A program made the position numbers and the translations under genes. A stretch of 30,532 nucleotides of DNA from a virus: positions 1-30,532 of IMG/VR virus record IMGVR_UViG_3300025120_000320; one strand, 5' to 3'. The notes beneath the pieces are model-generated. The model did not search any database. It was not told where the DNA came from and saw only the letters and a list, made by a program, of their open reading frames with translations. Every line of letters begins with the position of its first letter. The stretch's first letter is position 1. Below, one piece after another: positions 8,300 through 16,266 of the stretch.

Positions 8300-11200
8300 T
8301 TATACACGAGTCTTAGACTTAAATTCTTCTGAAATATATACAAAACAAGATTCATTACCTGGTACTAGTGCTACACTACCATACTCAGGAAGTACACAAG
8401 ATAATTCTTTAATTACATCTGGTAGTGGAGGCGATGAAACTAATATAGCAAGATACTACTATAGAATAGAATTATCCCCCACATCAGTAGTAACAGGTGG
8501 TAAATATTTAACTTGGTTTGCTGTATCAGGTAGTTCTGGAACTGAAGTAGGATATGACTTCCCAGTATCTCCTCAAGTAATCCAAGCTACTCAAATGACT
8601 AATTGGATTTCTAATAAGTATATTCAAGCTGCAGACGCTGCTAACCTTGCCGAAACTCCAGGTGTTGATCCAGGTTCACCAGGATATAATGTTTACCTAA
8701 GAAAAGGAAATAATGCAGCTGAAGAAGATAATAAAATAGCTGATAATGATGTAGTATTTGATTACAAAACAGGTATTTTACAGTGGATGAATGCTACTAA
8801 TGCTCCATCTTCTGCTACAGCTACAAATAATAGAATTTACCTTTCAGGTTACCAATATGAAGGACAAACACTAGACCAATTTGTTGCTTCTGGTTCTGGT
8901 GCAAGCGTTGGTGGAATATTTGTAGAAACTGGTTCAATCTTTTCTACAACAAATGACTTAGAAGTAACAGGTTCATTTACTGTATCTGGATCTATAACAG
9001 CTTCACATGATATTACTATAGAAGGAGACATTACAGCTAGTAATGTTACATTTGATACTGCCTCTATAGATTTTCTATCAGTTGGAACTATAATATCTTC
9101 TTCAACAATCATAACCTCAGGATCTAACCAATTTGGAGATGGAACAGAAGATACTCAAACTTTATTAGGTACTGTTAAAATATCAGGGTCTGCCAACGTA
9201 ACAGGATCATTTCAAGTTAGTGGTTCTACACTATTAAGTGGATCTGTAGACATTTCAGATACTCTTTCACTTCCAGGAATGTCAGATGTATCAGCGTCTA
9301 TAAGCGCTTTACAACAAGAAGAAGGTGGGATATTTGTTGCAACGGGTTCAATTCAAGCAACTACTAATACAGTAGAAATAACAGGAAGTACATTATCGTC
9401 TACTCCTATTGCATCTGGAACAAACCCAACATCAACAGAACCATCAAGTAAGTATGCTTTATTAACTAGCCAATCAGCATGGCATTTCAACCATAATGTA
9501 GGTGTACCTTCTTCAAATGCTTGGGGATCAAGTGGATTAGGTGGTTCATATTTTGAAAACTTTGATCATAACTCAGATGTTTCCGAAGTATTACGATTTG
9601 TAGCCGGGCTATTAAGTGCATCAGCACCTAATGCTATACCAAATTCCAGAACTTATGGTGCTCTTTCACAATCTGCAGTAACTGATAATACCGCAGGATC
9701 TAAACCAAGTGGAAATGTACCACAAGGATCTACAAACCCAGTTATTACTTATTTTAACTCAAAGGGATTTGTACAAGAAGGGAGCCAATTATTTTATAAC
9801 GTTAGTGCAAGTTTAAAAAGTGAATATAATCGTACTAAAACTTATGGATCTAATCCTGCGGGATCAACTGATGTAACTTCATCATTAACCCCAGCAGCTG
9901 AATTATTTGGATTAGGAACAATTGGATTACCTGTAACTATTACAAGTTCAGCTACGTTTGTATATTCCGATAATTCAGATTCAACAGCAACAACCTTTCA
10001 ATCATCATCTCATGCTTCAGTTGTCCAAACAGGAACTGGGGGATCTATTATTAAAATAGGCAATATCCAAACAGCTGCCCCTGCTGTTATACCTAATGCA
10101 TTTCAGGATGGATTTTTTGAAGGAGCTTTTGGATTAAAACAAAATTTTGATTCAAATATTGAAACCCTAGCTTTAAGTTCTACAGGATCAGCTGGATTTT
10201 ATTCTATTAATCAAGCAGTAGCATTACAAACAGGGTCAGGTGCTGTATTTACAGCTGATAAAGCTTTAAATGAACAAGTATTTGTTATTTCTGGAAGTGT
10301 AGATAGTGCAACAAATTTCCCACAAACTTTAGCAATTACTCAAAGACAATCAGGATCATTAACTGCTACTTCTTCATCTTTATCAGGAGCTCCTTATTTA
10401 TTAACTGGTACTTACCATATAGGGACTGAAGTAGGTGGATTATTTAATCCTATGTTTGTAGATAATACTAATATAATAGCACTTTCAGAAAACCCTTCAG
10501 ATTCTAAAATTGGATTATCTAATGCACCAAGCCATAATATATCAGCTAATATAAATAGCTCAGGGCAAGTTAATACGGCAAATACAATATTCCCACTTGC
10601 AGGGGGTGCTGCTAGATCAACAACTACGGTTCCTTTTGAAACAGATTTAGGAATTGTCTCAGCTAGTGTTGCCTTTAATGCTGGAACTGGTGGTGGAACA
10701 GGTAAAACAAGCATTACAAGAACAGGTATATCCTCAGGTAATGGAAATAGTCAATTTACAGTAAGATCTGCTTATAAAAATAAAGCAGGTAGTGCTACAA
10801 ATTTAGATAGTGCAATTCCTTACCATAAAGCAGGGGAATTTGAACAAAATGTAGATTCTGGATCTTTAGCATATTATGGTGCTCTTCAAGGAGAAATTAA
10901 TGATCAACGTTTAACATTTGGTACTACTACAAGATCTGAAAACTTTATAGGTGAAAAATATAGATTACAATTAACGGACAATGCTCTTAAAGGAAATTAT
11001 ACTGAAGGAGATAAATTTGATACTGCATCTTATGCTGTTAATAATTTAGGAGGTAAAGATTTACAAACAAAACCTGGATTTTTAATAGAACCAGGTGATT
11101 CTAGTTTTGGATATTGGTTAAGAAATCCAGATACTACCGCTGCGGGACATTATAAATATTATATAAGAACATTCCAAAAAGATTCAAGTGAAGTAGCTGG

Positions 11201-11639
11201 TCAAGCTAGTACATTTGCTATTAATCTTGTAAAAAGTTCTGATAGCACTAATGTTACATTAACAGATTGGGGTACTGGAACAACAGCAGGTGATATATCT
11301 TGTATTGTATTATACCAATTTAGTGCAGTTGGAGGAGCAAATGGATTATCTAATGCTAGATTTTTTGATATGAGTAATATTAATGGGAATGTTGGAGGAC
11401 AAGCAACTTATACAGCAGGAACTTCAGCTACAAACCCATTCGGCTCAACTATTACAGTTGCTGGAATGGCTGGTGGTGCTACTATTAGTAGTGGTAAAAC
11501 TACACATACCTTAAATGATGGTCAAGGATCAGCAATTACAAACACAAACCCTAATGTAGTAGTAATAGTAAGGTATGCTGGGGATGGTGGTTCTACTTCA
11601 ATTGATCCAATTAAGAGAATTGATGTACAACTATCGTAA
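8214..11639 (+). CDS. Large chimeric tail fibre / appendage protein B (1141 aa)
   Basis: 1141 residues, the longest protein here. It looks composite. Residues 1 to about 228 (SKSNRLLQSKRYTLADFDSQ through WMNATNAP and SGYQYEGQTLDQFVASGSG) are the same module as the N-terminus of the 329-aa neighbour. Residues about 233-365 are a stack of short TGS/SGS beta repeats (ISGSANVTGSFQVSGSTLLS). Residues from about 371 to the end match the 945-aa protein, including GGSYFENFDHNSDVSEVLRF, SSSLSGAPYL and GEKYRLQLTDN. The N-terminal module probably docks the fibre on the virion and the C-terminal module makes the distal part; this is inferred from general fibre architecture. The ATG at 8214 follows a purely A/T-rich leader with no Shine-Dalgarno site. 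A weak hairpin follows the gene. Confidence 0.77.
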   Translation: MATFSSASKSNRLLQSKRYTLADFDSQEAYTRVLDLNSSEIYTKQDSLPGTSATLPYSGSTQDNSLITSGSGGDETNIARYYYRIELSPTSVVTGGKYLTWFAVSGSSGTEVGYDFPVSPQVIQATQMTNWISNKYIQAADAANLAETPGVDPGSPGYNVYLRKGNNAAEEDNKIADNDVVFDYKTGILQWMNATNAPSSATATNNRIYLSGYQYEGQTLDQFVASGSGASVGGIFVETGSIFSTTNDLEVTGSFTVSGSITASHDITIEGDITASNVTFDTASIDFLSVGTIISSSTIITSGSNQFGDGTEDTQTLLGTVKISGSANVTGSFQVSGSTLLSGSVDISDTLSLPGMSDVSASISALQQEEGGIFVATGSIQATTNTVEITGSTLSSTPIASGTNPTSTEPSSKYALLTSQSAWHFNHNVGVPSSNAWGSSGLGGSYFENFDHNSDVSEVLRFVAGLLSASAPNAIPNSRTYGALSQSAVTDNTAGSKPSGNVPQGSTNPVITYFNSKGFVQEGSQLFYNVSASLKSEYNRTKTYGSNPAGSTDVTSSLTPAAELFGLGTIGLPVTITSSATFVYSDNSDSTATTFQSSSHASVVQTGTGGSIIKIGNIQTAAPAVIPNAFQDGFFEGAFGLKQNFDSNIETLALSSTGSAGFYSINQAVALQTGSGAVFTADKALNEQVFVISGSVDSATNFPQTLAITQRQSGSLTATSSSLSGAPYLLTGTYHIGTEVGGLFNPMFVDNTNIIALSENPSDSKIGLSNAPSHNISANINSSGQVNTANTIFPLAGGAARSTTTVPFETDLGIVSASVAFNAGTGGGTGKTSITRTGISSGNGNSQFTVRSAYKNKAGSATNLDSAIPYHKAGEFEQNVDSGSLAYYGALQGEINDQRLTFGTTTRSENFIGEKYRLQLTDNALKGNYTEGDKFDTASYAVNNLGGKDLQTKPGFLIEPGDSSFGYWLRNPDTTAAGHYKYYIRTFQKDSSEVAGQASTFAINLVKSSDSTNVTLTDWGTGTTAGDISCIVLYQFSAVGGANGLSNARFFDMSNINGNVGGQATYTAGTSATNPFGSTITVAGMAGGATISSGKTTHTLNDGQGSAITNTNPNVVVIVRYAGDGGSTSIDPIKRIDVQLS
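8739..8803 (+). repeat. Second duplicated DNA block, copy 1
   Basis: 65 bases, encoding ADNDVVFDYKTGILQWMNATN, match 12257-12321 with a single difference (CAG versus CAA). It lies at the same place in both paralogues, near the end of the shared N-terminal module. Confidence 0.85.
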
Positions 11640-11665
11640 AAAATAGTTAATTGTAAAAAACACTT

Positions 11666-11693
11666 AAAGGGGTGATTTAAATATTATCCCTTT
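11666..11693 (+). terminator. Possible weak terminator hairpin between fibre genes
   Basis: AAAGGGGTGAT (11666-11676) can pair with ATTATCCCTTT (11683-11693), 11 bp including two G-U pairs, around a TTAAAT loop. Only short interrupted T runs follow, so termination may be partial and let the downstream fibre genes be transcribed at lower level. Confidence 0.5.
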
Positions 11694-11734
11694 ATTTAAA
11701 AGAATGTATTTAATTAACTTTTATAAAAATATAA

Positions 11735-11820
11735 ATGGCAACTTTTTCTTCAGCGTCAAAATCAAATAGGTTACTCCAAAGTAAAAGATATACTTTAGCA
11801 GACTTTGACTCTCAAGAAGC
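11735..11820 (+). repeat. Duplicated DNA block, copy 2 (fibre C N-terminus)
   Basis: Partner of 8214-8299, with six synonymous differences over 86 bases. Confidence 0.85.
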
Positions 11821-12724
11821 ATACACTAATGTATTAGATTTAAATGCGTCTGAAATATTTATAGAAACAGAATCTTTACCAACTTCATCATTACTATTAC
11901 CATATTCAGGAAGTAGTCAAGATAGTAATTTTATTACCTCTGGTAGTGGAGCCGATGAAATTAATATAGCACGATATTACTACCAAATAGAATTATCTCC
12001 TACTACAGTAGTAACAAGTGGTAAATTATTAACATGGTTTGCTATTTCTGGAAGCTCCAATGAAATAGGATATGATTTCCCTGTATCTCCTCAAACAATC
12101 CAACCTACCCAAATGGTAAATTGGGTTTCAAATAAGTATATTGACCCTATTTTTGCAGCAAATAAAGCAGAAACCCCAGCTCAAGACCCAGGTTCAGGTG
12201 AACCTGGATATAATGCTTATATAAGAAAAGGAGCTTTAGGTAGTGCTGATAAAGTAGCTGATAATGATGTAGTATTTGATTACAAAACAGGTATTTTACA
12301 ATGGATGAATGCTACTAATGCCCCTAATGCGAATAGTGCTTCTACTAATAAAATGTTTCTAACAGCTTACCAGTATGTAGGTCAAACTTTAAATCAATTT
12401 ATATCTTCTGGTAGTGGAGGTGGAGGAGGAGGGACGCCAGGAGGGGCAAATACTCAAATTCAATTTAATGATAGTAATGCTTTTGGGGGTAGTCCAAGGC
12501 TTACTTTTGATACAACTACAGGTGCAACTACTGTAAGTGGAAGTTTAACAGTTGAGGGATCCGATTTAAATGATATATTCCTTATTAAAAGTGGAAGTGT
12601 AGATATAGCTAAAGTAGATCAAGATGGGAATTTTATACTAGTAGAACGTACAGGTACTACACCAGCTGCAGTAGCTGGAGGAATTATGTATTCTTCTTCA
12701 GCTTTTTATGTAGGAATAGAATAA
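11735..12724 (+). CDS. Fibre / appendage protein C (329 aa), shares N-terminus with protein B
   Basis: 329 residues. Residues 1 to about 228 repeat the N-terminal module of the 1141-aa protein (FSSASKSNRLLQSKRYTLAD, ITSGSGADEINIARYYYQIE, YDFPVSPQTIQPTQMVNWVS, FDYKTGILQWMNATNAP). After a seven-Gly linker comes a short tail, GANTQIQFNDSNAFGGS...LTFDTTTG, then VSGSLTVEGSD and a small C-terminal unit (IAKVDQDGNFIL, then GGIMYSSSAFYVGIE) of a kind seen at the ends of phage structural fibre proteins. It reads as a short version of protein B: same docking module, small end module. Long and short proteins with a common base could compete for, or share, one attachment site on the virion. The leader TTTTATAAAAATATAA before the ATG is A/T-only and lacks a Shine-Dalgarno site. 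Confidence 0.73.
   Translation: MATFSSASKSNRLLQSKRYTLADFDSQEAYTNVLDLNASEIFIETESLPTSSLLLPYSGSSQDSNFITSGSGADEINIARYYYQIELSPTTVVTSGKLLTWFAISGSSNEIGYDFPVSPQTIQPTQMVNWVSNKYIDPIFAANKAETPAQDPGSGEPGYNAYIRKGALGSADKVADNDVVFDYKTGILQWMNATNAPNANSASTNKMFLTAYQYVGQTLNQFISSGSGGGGGGTPGGANTQIQFNDSNAFGGSPRLTFDTTTGATTVSGSLTVEGSDLNDIFLIKSGSVDIAKVDQDGNFILVERTGTTPAAVAGGIMYSSSAFYVGIE
12257..12321 (+). repeat. Second duplicated DNA block, copy 2
   Basis: Partner of 8739-8803, one difference in 65 bases. Confidence 0.85.
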
Positions 12725-12834
12725 TTTACATATGTATAACGGATAAAAAAATTAACAAGTTGGAAATGATCCAATTAATTAAGACAAAAAACAAAAATCA
12801 AAAAAAATTAAATTAACAATTAAAATTTAGAAAA

Positions 12835-14025
12835 ATGGCAGGATGGAAAAAAGTCGTAGTTAGTGGATCTGACGCACGCTTAACAAGTATAGGAGTTGGC
12901 TCAGGAATATTAGCACCTTCAACAGATGGACAAATTTCAGCAAGTGGTAAATTATTTGCTACTACTGCAGTCCCATCAACACCTATAGCAGGTGAATTTA
13001 ATGTAGTAATTAAAAATTCAAATGGAGAATTTGCAATCACAGGATCTGATGCAATTACTCCTGTATTAAAGACTTTAACAAAAGGAGATGGTACCACAAT
13101 GGTTAACACTTCTACAGGTGCTACTGTATCAGGATTTGATGGTAGTGTTGGAGTTTCTGTTGGTATAGATACTGGATCTTTAGCTGGTAATGGTTTAACT
13201 GATACTGGTGGTGCACTAAACGTAGGTGAAGGTACTAACATAACTGTACGTTCTACTGACATTATAGTAAATACAGCTTCTTTATGTGATACTTCTAAAG
13301 GTTTACAAGGAACTACAACTGCAGGTAAAATAGAAGTTAAATTAGCTTCTGCAGGAGGTATAGCTTTTAATGGTAGTGGAGAACTGTCTGCATCATTCGT
13401 AGCAGGTGCTACTTTAAGTGCTGGTAATGGTATTACAATGACTGATTATGATGGTCTTAACGCTAGAACAGCAGCTGTTAATGTTGCAGGATTATCAGGT
13501 GAAGGTATTGAAAGTGATGGAGCAGGTTCTCCAAACTTTAGAATAAAAAATTCAAATAATTTAACTACAAACAGATTAATAAAATGGAATGGTACTCAAT
13601 TTGTAGATTCTCTTGCTTCTGACACGGGTACAGTATTAACTTTAGGTGTAGGTGGAACTGATACTGTTGTAGCAGGTAATTTAAGAGTAGATGGTACTGC
13701 TTCTTTTACACAAGCAGATAATTTATCAATTCGTGATCCATTTATAACATTAAATTCTAGCTCTACAGCTGCTGCAAGTGATACATTTGGTATTATAGGT
13801 TCTGTTAGTGACACTCATGCTATTGGGTGGAATTATGGAGGTTCTTCAAATCCAAGATGGACTATGACTTCAGGATCTTTATTAAGCTCAGGTGGTGATT
13901 ATGGAACCTTAGTAGGTGCTGCTTCATTATTAGTAAATTCTACTAGTACAAGTGAATCGGATACATTTATGGCTCAAGAAGGTAATTTTATGGTATCTTC
14001 TGATGAAATATATGTATATTTCTAA
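12835..14025 (+). CDS. Fibre-like structural protein D (396 aa), MAGWKKVVVSGS type
   Basis: 396 residues starting MAGWKKVVVSGSDARL, a short Trp-Lys-Lys motif leading into an SGS-ended strand that I associate with a group of marine T4-like phage structural proteins. It continues with ASGKLFATTAVPSTPIAGEF, a TKGDGTT unit as in protein A, and a long Ser/Thr/Gly/Ala-rich beta region. The C-terminal part (VLTLGVGGTDTVVAGNLRVD, GTASFTQADNLSIRDPFITL, then NSSSTAAASDTFGIIG) parallels the C-terminal part of the next gene, so the two are paralogues. The 110-nt upstream gap holds only A/T-rich sequence and a small 5-bp hairpin with no U run, and the ATG lacks a Shine-Dalgarno site. No enzymatic domain is visible; a virion appendage role is inferred. 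Confidence 0.73.
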   Translation: MAGWKKVVVSGSDARLTSIGVGSGILAPSTDGQISASGKLFATTAVPSTPIAGEFNVVIKNSNGEFAITGSDAITPVLKTLTKGDGTTMVNTSTGATVSGFDGSVGVSVGIDTGSLAGNGLTDTGGALNVGEGTNITVRSTDIIVNTASLCDTSKGLQGTTTAGKIEVKLASAGGIAFNGSGELSASFVAGATLSAGNGITMTDYDGLNARTAAVNVAGLSGEGIESDGAGSPNFRIKNSNNLTTNRLIKWNGTQFVDSLASDTGTVLTLGVGGTDTVVAGNLRVDGTASFTQADNLSIRDPFITLNSSSTAAASDTFGIIGSVSDTHAIGWNYGGSSNPRWTMTSGSLLSSGGDYGTLVGAASLLVNSTSTSESDTFMAQEGNFMVSSDEIYVYF

Positions 14026-14077
14026 ACATAAAAGTTAAAAAAATAAATAAATTAATAAATTTTAAAAAATATAAATT

Positions 14078-15430
14078 ATGTCTTGGAAACGATTAATAAC
14101 CTCCGGTAGTAAAGCTGCAATTAAAAGTTTAAGTGTAAACTTTGATTCAGATAGTGGTACTGGAGTAATATCCGCTAGTAACAAGATATTTGCACTATCT
14201 GCAGTTCCCAGTACTATTAGTGGGGAATTGGATGTAGTAATAATATCTGGTAGTGGAACTAATGCAGGAATAGGAACATTTGAACAAACAGGTTCAGATA
14301 AATTCTCAAGAGTATTTAATAGTGATTTAACAATAAGTGGAGATTTAAAACCTAATGGTCCTGCTGATGGTGGAATTTTTGATGGATCTCTGGTGGTTCA
14401 ATTATCTGTTGAAACAGGTTCAGTATCTAATACACTCTCGGGTGATGGTTTAGCAGGAGGTGATGGTACAGCTGGAAATCCTATAGAAAGTATAAATATA
14501 TTAGGTTCCACTAAACCTAATTTAGCGATATCTTCTAATGCAGTCAGTGTTAGTTCAAGCCTAATAGGTACTGCAGAAGTTGATAATGTAGTTGCTGGAG
14601 AAAAGGGAATTTTTTATAATGCATTAACTGATAAGATTGGATTACAACACACAAATAATTTGAAATTTATTGTTAATTCAGGTGGAGGTAGTTTAGCAAA
14701 AAAAGCCCCAACTGAATCTCAAGGATTAGCTGGTTTAGGCCTTACAGCTGCTAATGGTATTGATTCTATTGCTTTAAATACTTTTAATTATTCAGCAAAT
14801 AAAGTAGTTATATTTGACTCAGCTTCTTTAGTTGTTGATTCTGCTGGTAGTTACGGTGGTTTAAAAGCCCATGATAATGTAATTAGTATTAGAACTGGTA
14901 GTATAAGTCTTTCAAATACAGCGGCTGTAGCTATAGATGGTGATGAAGCCTTTATTGGTAGAATTGGATTAAATGATGATGGTACTACCTTAACTTTAGG
15001 TCAAGTTAATGAAGTGGTAGAAGTTGTTGGTAACAACTTCCAAGTACAAGGAACACCATCATTTGCTCATGAAACTGATTTAGAAACAGCTGATAAATTT
15101 ATATTAGTAAATTCAGGTTCAGCACCAGCAGTAACACAAAATTTTGGTTACCAAGGTATGAATGGTGTAAATTCATCTATTCAAATGGGATTTACAGCAT
15201 CTGTAACATCTAACCAAACAGAAGGTAGAGGATGGAGAATGGGTGTTGGTAATGGTTCTACTGCTGATTTATCTAATATTAAAGGAAATGTAAGACTCCA
15301 TATAAGCTCTGTTGCTGGAGATCCTAATACAAAAACTTTTAAACCAGAAGAACAAATGGTAGGTAATACTGTTAGAGATTCTAATGCAGATGAAGCAGAT
15401 TCTTTATTTATGTATATACCTAATCCTTGA
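14078..15430 (+). CDS. Fibre-like structural protein E (450 aa), MSWKRLITSGS type
   Basis: 450 residues, paralogous to the preceding 396-aa protein. It shares the N-terminal W-K-(K/R)-hydrophobic-SGS motif (MSWKRLITSGSKAAI), the segment SASNKIFALSAVPSTISGEL, and a C-terminal module (TLTLGQVNEVVEVVGNNFQV, GTPSFAHETDLETADKFILV, then NSGSAPAVTQNFGYQG). Its end differs: GRGWRMGVGNGSTADL and a Met/Asp-rich tail ending LFMYIPNP, against YVYF in its paralogue. Divergence is concentrated in the middle and the C-terminal tip, as expected if the ends contact different targets; that is inference. It is the last gene of the fibre block, followed by a strong terminator. Confidence 0.73.
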   Translation: MSWKRLITSGSKAAIKSLSVNFDSDSGTGVISASNKIFALSAVPSTISGELDVVIISGSGTNAGIGTFEQTGSDKFSRVFNSDLTISGDLKPNGPADGGIFDGSLVVQLSVETGSVSNTLSGDGLAGGDGTAGNPIESINILGSTKPNLAISSNAVSVSSSLIGTAEVDNVVAGEKGIFYNALTDKIGLQHTNNLKFIVNSGGGSLAKKAPTESQGLAGLGLTAANGIDSIALNTFNYSANKVVIFDSASLVVDSAGSYGGLKAHDNVISIRTGSISLSNTAAVAIDGDEAFIGRIGLNDDGTTLTLGQVNEVVEVVGNNFQVQGTPSFAHETDLETADKFILVNSGSAPAVTQNFGYQGMNGVNSSIQMGFTASVTSNQTEGRGWRMGVGNGSTADLSNIKGNVRLHISSVAGDPNTKTFKPEEQMVGNTVRDSNADEADSLFMYIPNP

Positions 15431-15462
15431 TAAATAAAAAATAATAAATAATAAACAATTAC

Positions 15463-15494
15463 AAGGGCTGTCTTTAATTAGTCAGCCCTTTTTT
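15463..15494 (+). terminator. Rho-independent terminator closing the fibre block
   Basis: A perfect 8-bp stem, AAGGGCTG (15463-15470) with CAGCCCTT (15483-15490), a 12-nt loop, then T residues to 15494. The next gene starts only 13 nt later without a visible late-promoter box, so read-through or an unrecognised promoter must express the three small genes. Confidence 0.85.
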
Positions 15495-15507
15495 AAAAAA
15501 TTAAGTT

Positions 15508-15711
15508 ATGTCATTAATAAATAAATTAAGAAAACAATCAGAAGTTTTAAAAGCTGAAAATCCTCAACTTCTTTCACAAAATAGTTTGGATAAAAAAGAA
15601 ATTACTATTATATTAAATTTAATTAAAGGAACTACCTTTAAAGGAGATAATTTAGAAACCATGTATAATTTAGTATTAAAATTACAAAATCAATACACAA
15701 ATTTAAAATAA
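15508..15711 (+). CDS. Small hypothetical protein (67 aa), paralogue of the next gene
   Basis: 67 residues, Lys/Leu/Asn-rich and predicted mostly helical, with no membrane segment. Residues about 29-63 (KKEITIILNLIKGTTFKGDN, then LETMYNLVLKLQNQY) align with KxxELTVIIQSLSALDIKGSD...IYMATLISKVN of the following 72-aa protein: a charged start, a T-(I/V)-I helix, a K-G turn, then a Met-Tyr/Tyr-Met helix. It begins shortly after the fibre-block terminator and is separated from the next ATG by one base (TAATATG). The function is unknown; the position before the sheath gene suggests a tail-assembly accessory or regulatory role, which is a guess. Confidence 0.65.
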   Translation: MSLINKLRKQSEVLKAENPQLLSQNSLDKKEITIILNLIKGTTFKGDNLETMYNLVLKLQNQYTNLK

Positions 15712-15712
15712 T

Positions 15713-15931
15713 ATGTTTAATAGAGAAGAATTAACCGTTATAATCCAATCTTTAAGTGCTTTAGATATAAAAGGAAGTGATGCTATATATATGGCTACAC
15801 TTATATCAAAAGTTAATGGAGAAGTTAATAAAATAGATGAAGAAGCTAATAAAAAAGCAACATTAGCTAAAGAAATATTAGAAAAAGAAAAATTAGAAAA
15901 AGAAAATAAAGAAGTAAATAATAAAAAATAG
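15713..15931 (+). CDS. Small hypothetical protein (72 aa), paralogue of the previous gene
   Basis: 72 residues. The first half (REELTVIIQSLSALDIKGSD, then AIYMATLISKVN) matches the core of the 67-aa neighbour, so the pair arose by tandem duplication of one small helical domain. The second half is a highly charged Lys/Glu helix (EILEKEKLEKENKEVNNKK), probably a coiled coil or disordered tail. Translation is probably coupled to the upstream gene, whose stop codon lies one base before this ATG, and two bases separate its own stop from the next start. The function is unknown. Confidence 0.65.
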   Translation: MFNREELTVIIQSLSALDIKGSDAIYMATLISKVNGEVNKIDEEANKKATLAKEILEKEKLEKENKEVNNKK

Positions 15932-15933
15932 TT

Positions 15934-16212
15934 ATGCCAGATTTAAAAGAAATAACAAAAGAAGAATTTAAAAATATTAATGAAATCCAAATTGAAAACT
16001 CACAAAATATTAATCAATTAGGAATATTAGAATTTCAAATTCAAAAACTTACTAAAGAAAAATTAAATATTACAAATAACATAGAATTAACAGAACAAAA
16101 ATTCCAGGATGAATTAAAAAAAGTTGAGAAAAAATATGGTAATATTAATTTAGATTTATCTACAGGAAAATTTACAGAAACTAAAGAAAACTCAGAATTA
16201 ATTACAAAATAA
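15934..16212 (+). CDS. Small coiled-coil protein (92 aa)
   Basis: 92 residues. Residues about 25-75 form a heptad-rich coiled coil (LGILEFQIQKLTKEKLNITN, IELTEQKFQDELKKVEKKYG), followed by a conserved-looking tail, INLDLSTGKFTETKE. Short proteins with a coiled coil ending 'KYGxxxxDxxTGxF' occur, as I recall, in several phage late regions without an assigned function. It is the last of three closely packed small genes and ends before the sheath promoter. A scaffold, chaperone or adaptor role would fit the coiled coil, but nothing in the sequence proves it. Confidence 0.62.
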   Translation: MPDLKEITKEEFKNINEIQIENSQNINQLGILEFQIQKLTKEKLNITNNIELTEQKFQDELKKVEKKYGNINLDLSTGKFTETKENSELITK

Positions 16213-16236
16213 TTGCGTTTTTAACCCCTTCTGTAA

Positions 16237-16245
16237 TATTTATAA
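16237..16245 (+). promoter_or_regulatory. Late-promoter-like box TATTTATAA (sheath)
   Basis: TATTTATAA in TGTAATATTTATAAACAAAA, 21 nt before the ATG of the tail sheath gene, a gene expected to be strongly expressed late. Confidence 0.6.
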
Positions 16246-16266
16246 ACAAAATAAACATATTATAAA

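Noticed and set aside
12760-12774. Small hairpin TTGGA-AATGA-TCCAA before the 396-aa gene as a terminator
   Set aside because: Only a 5-bp stem with no following T run; probably chance.
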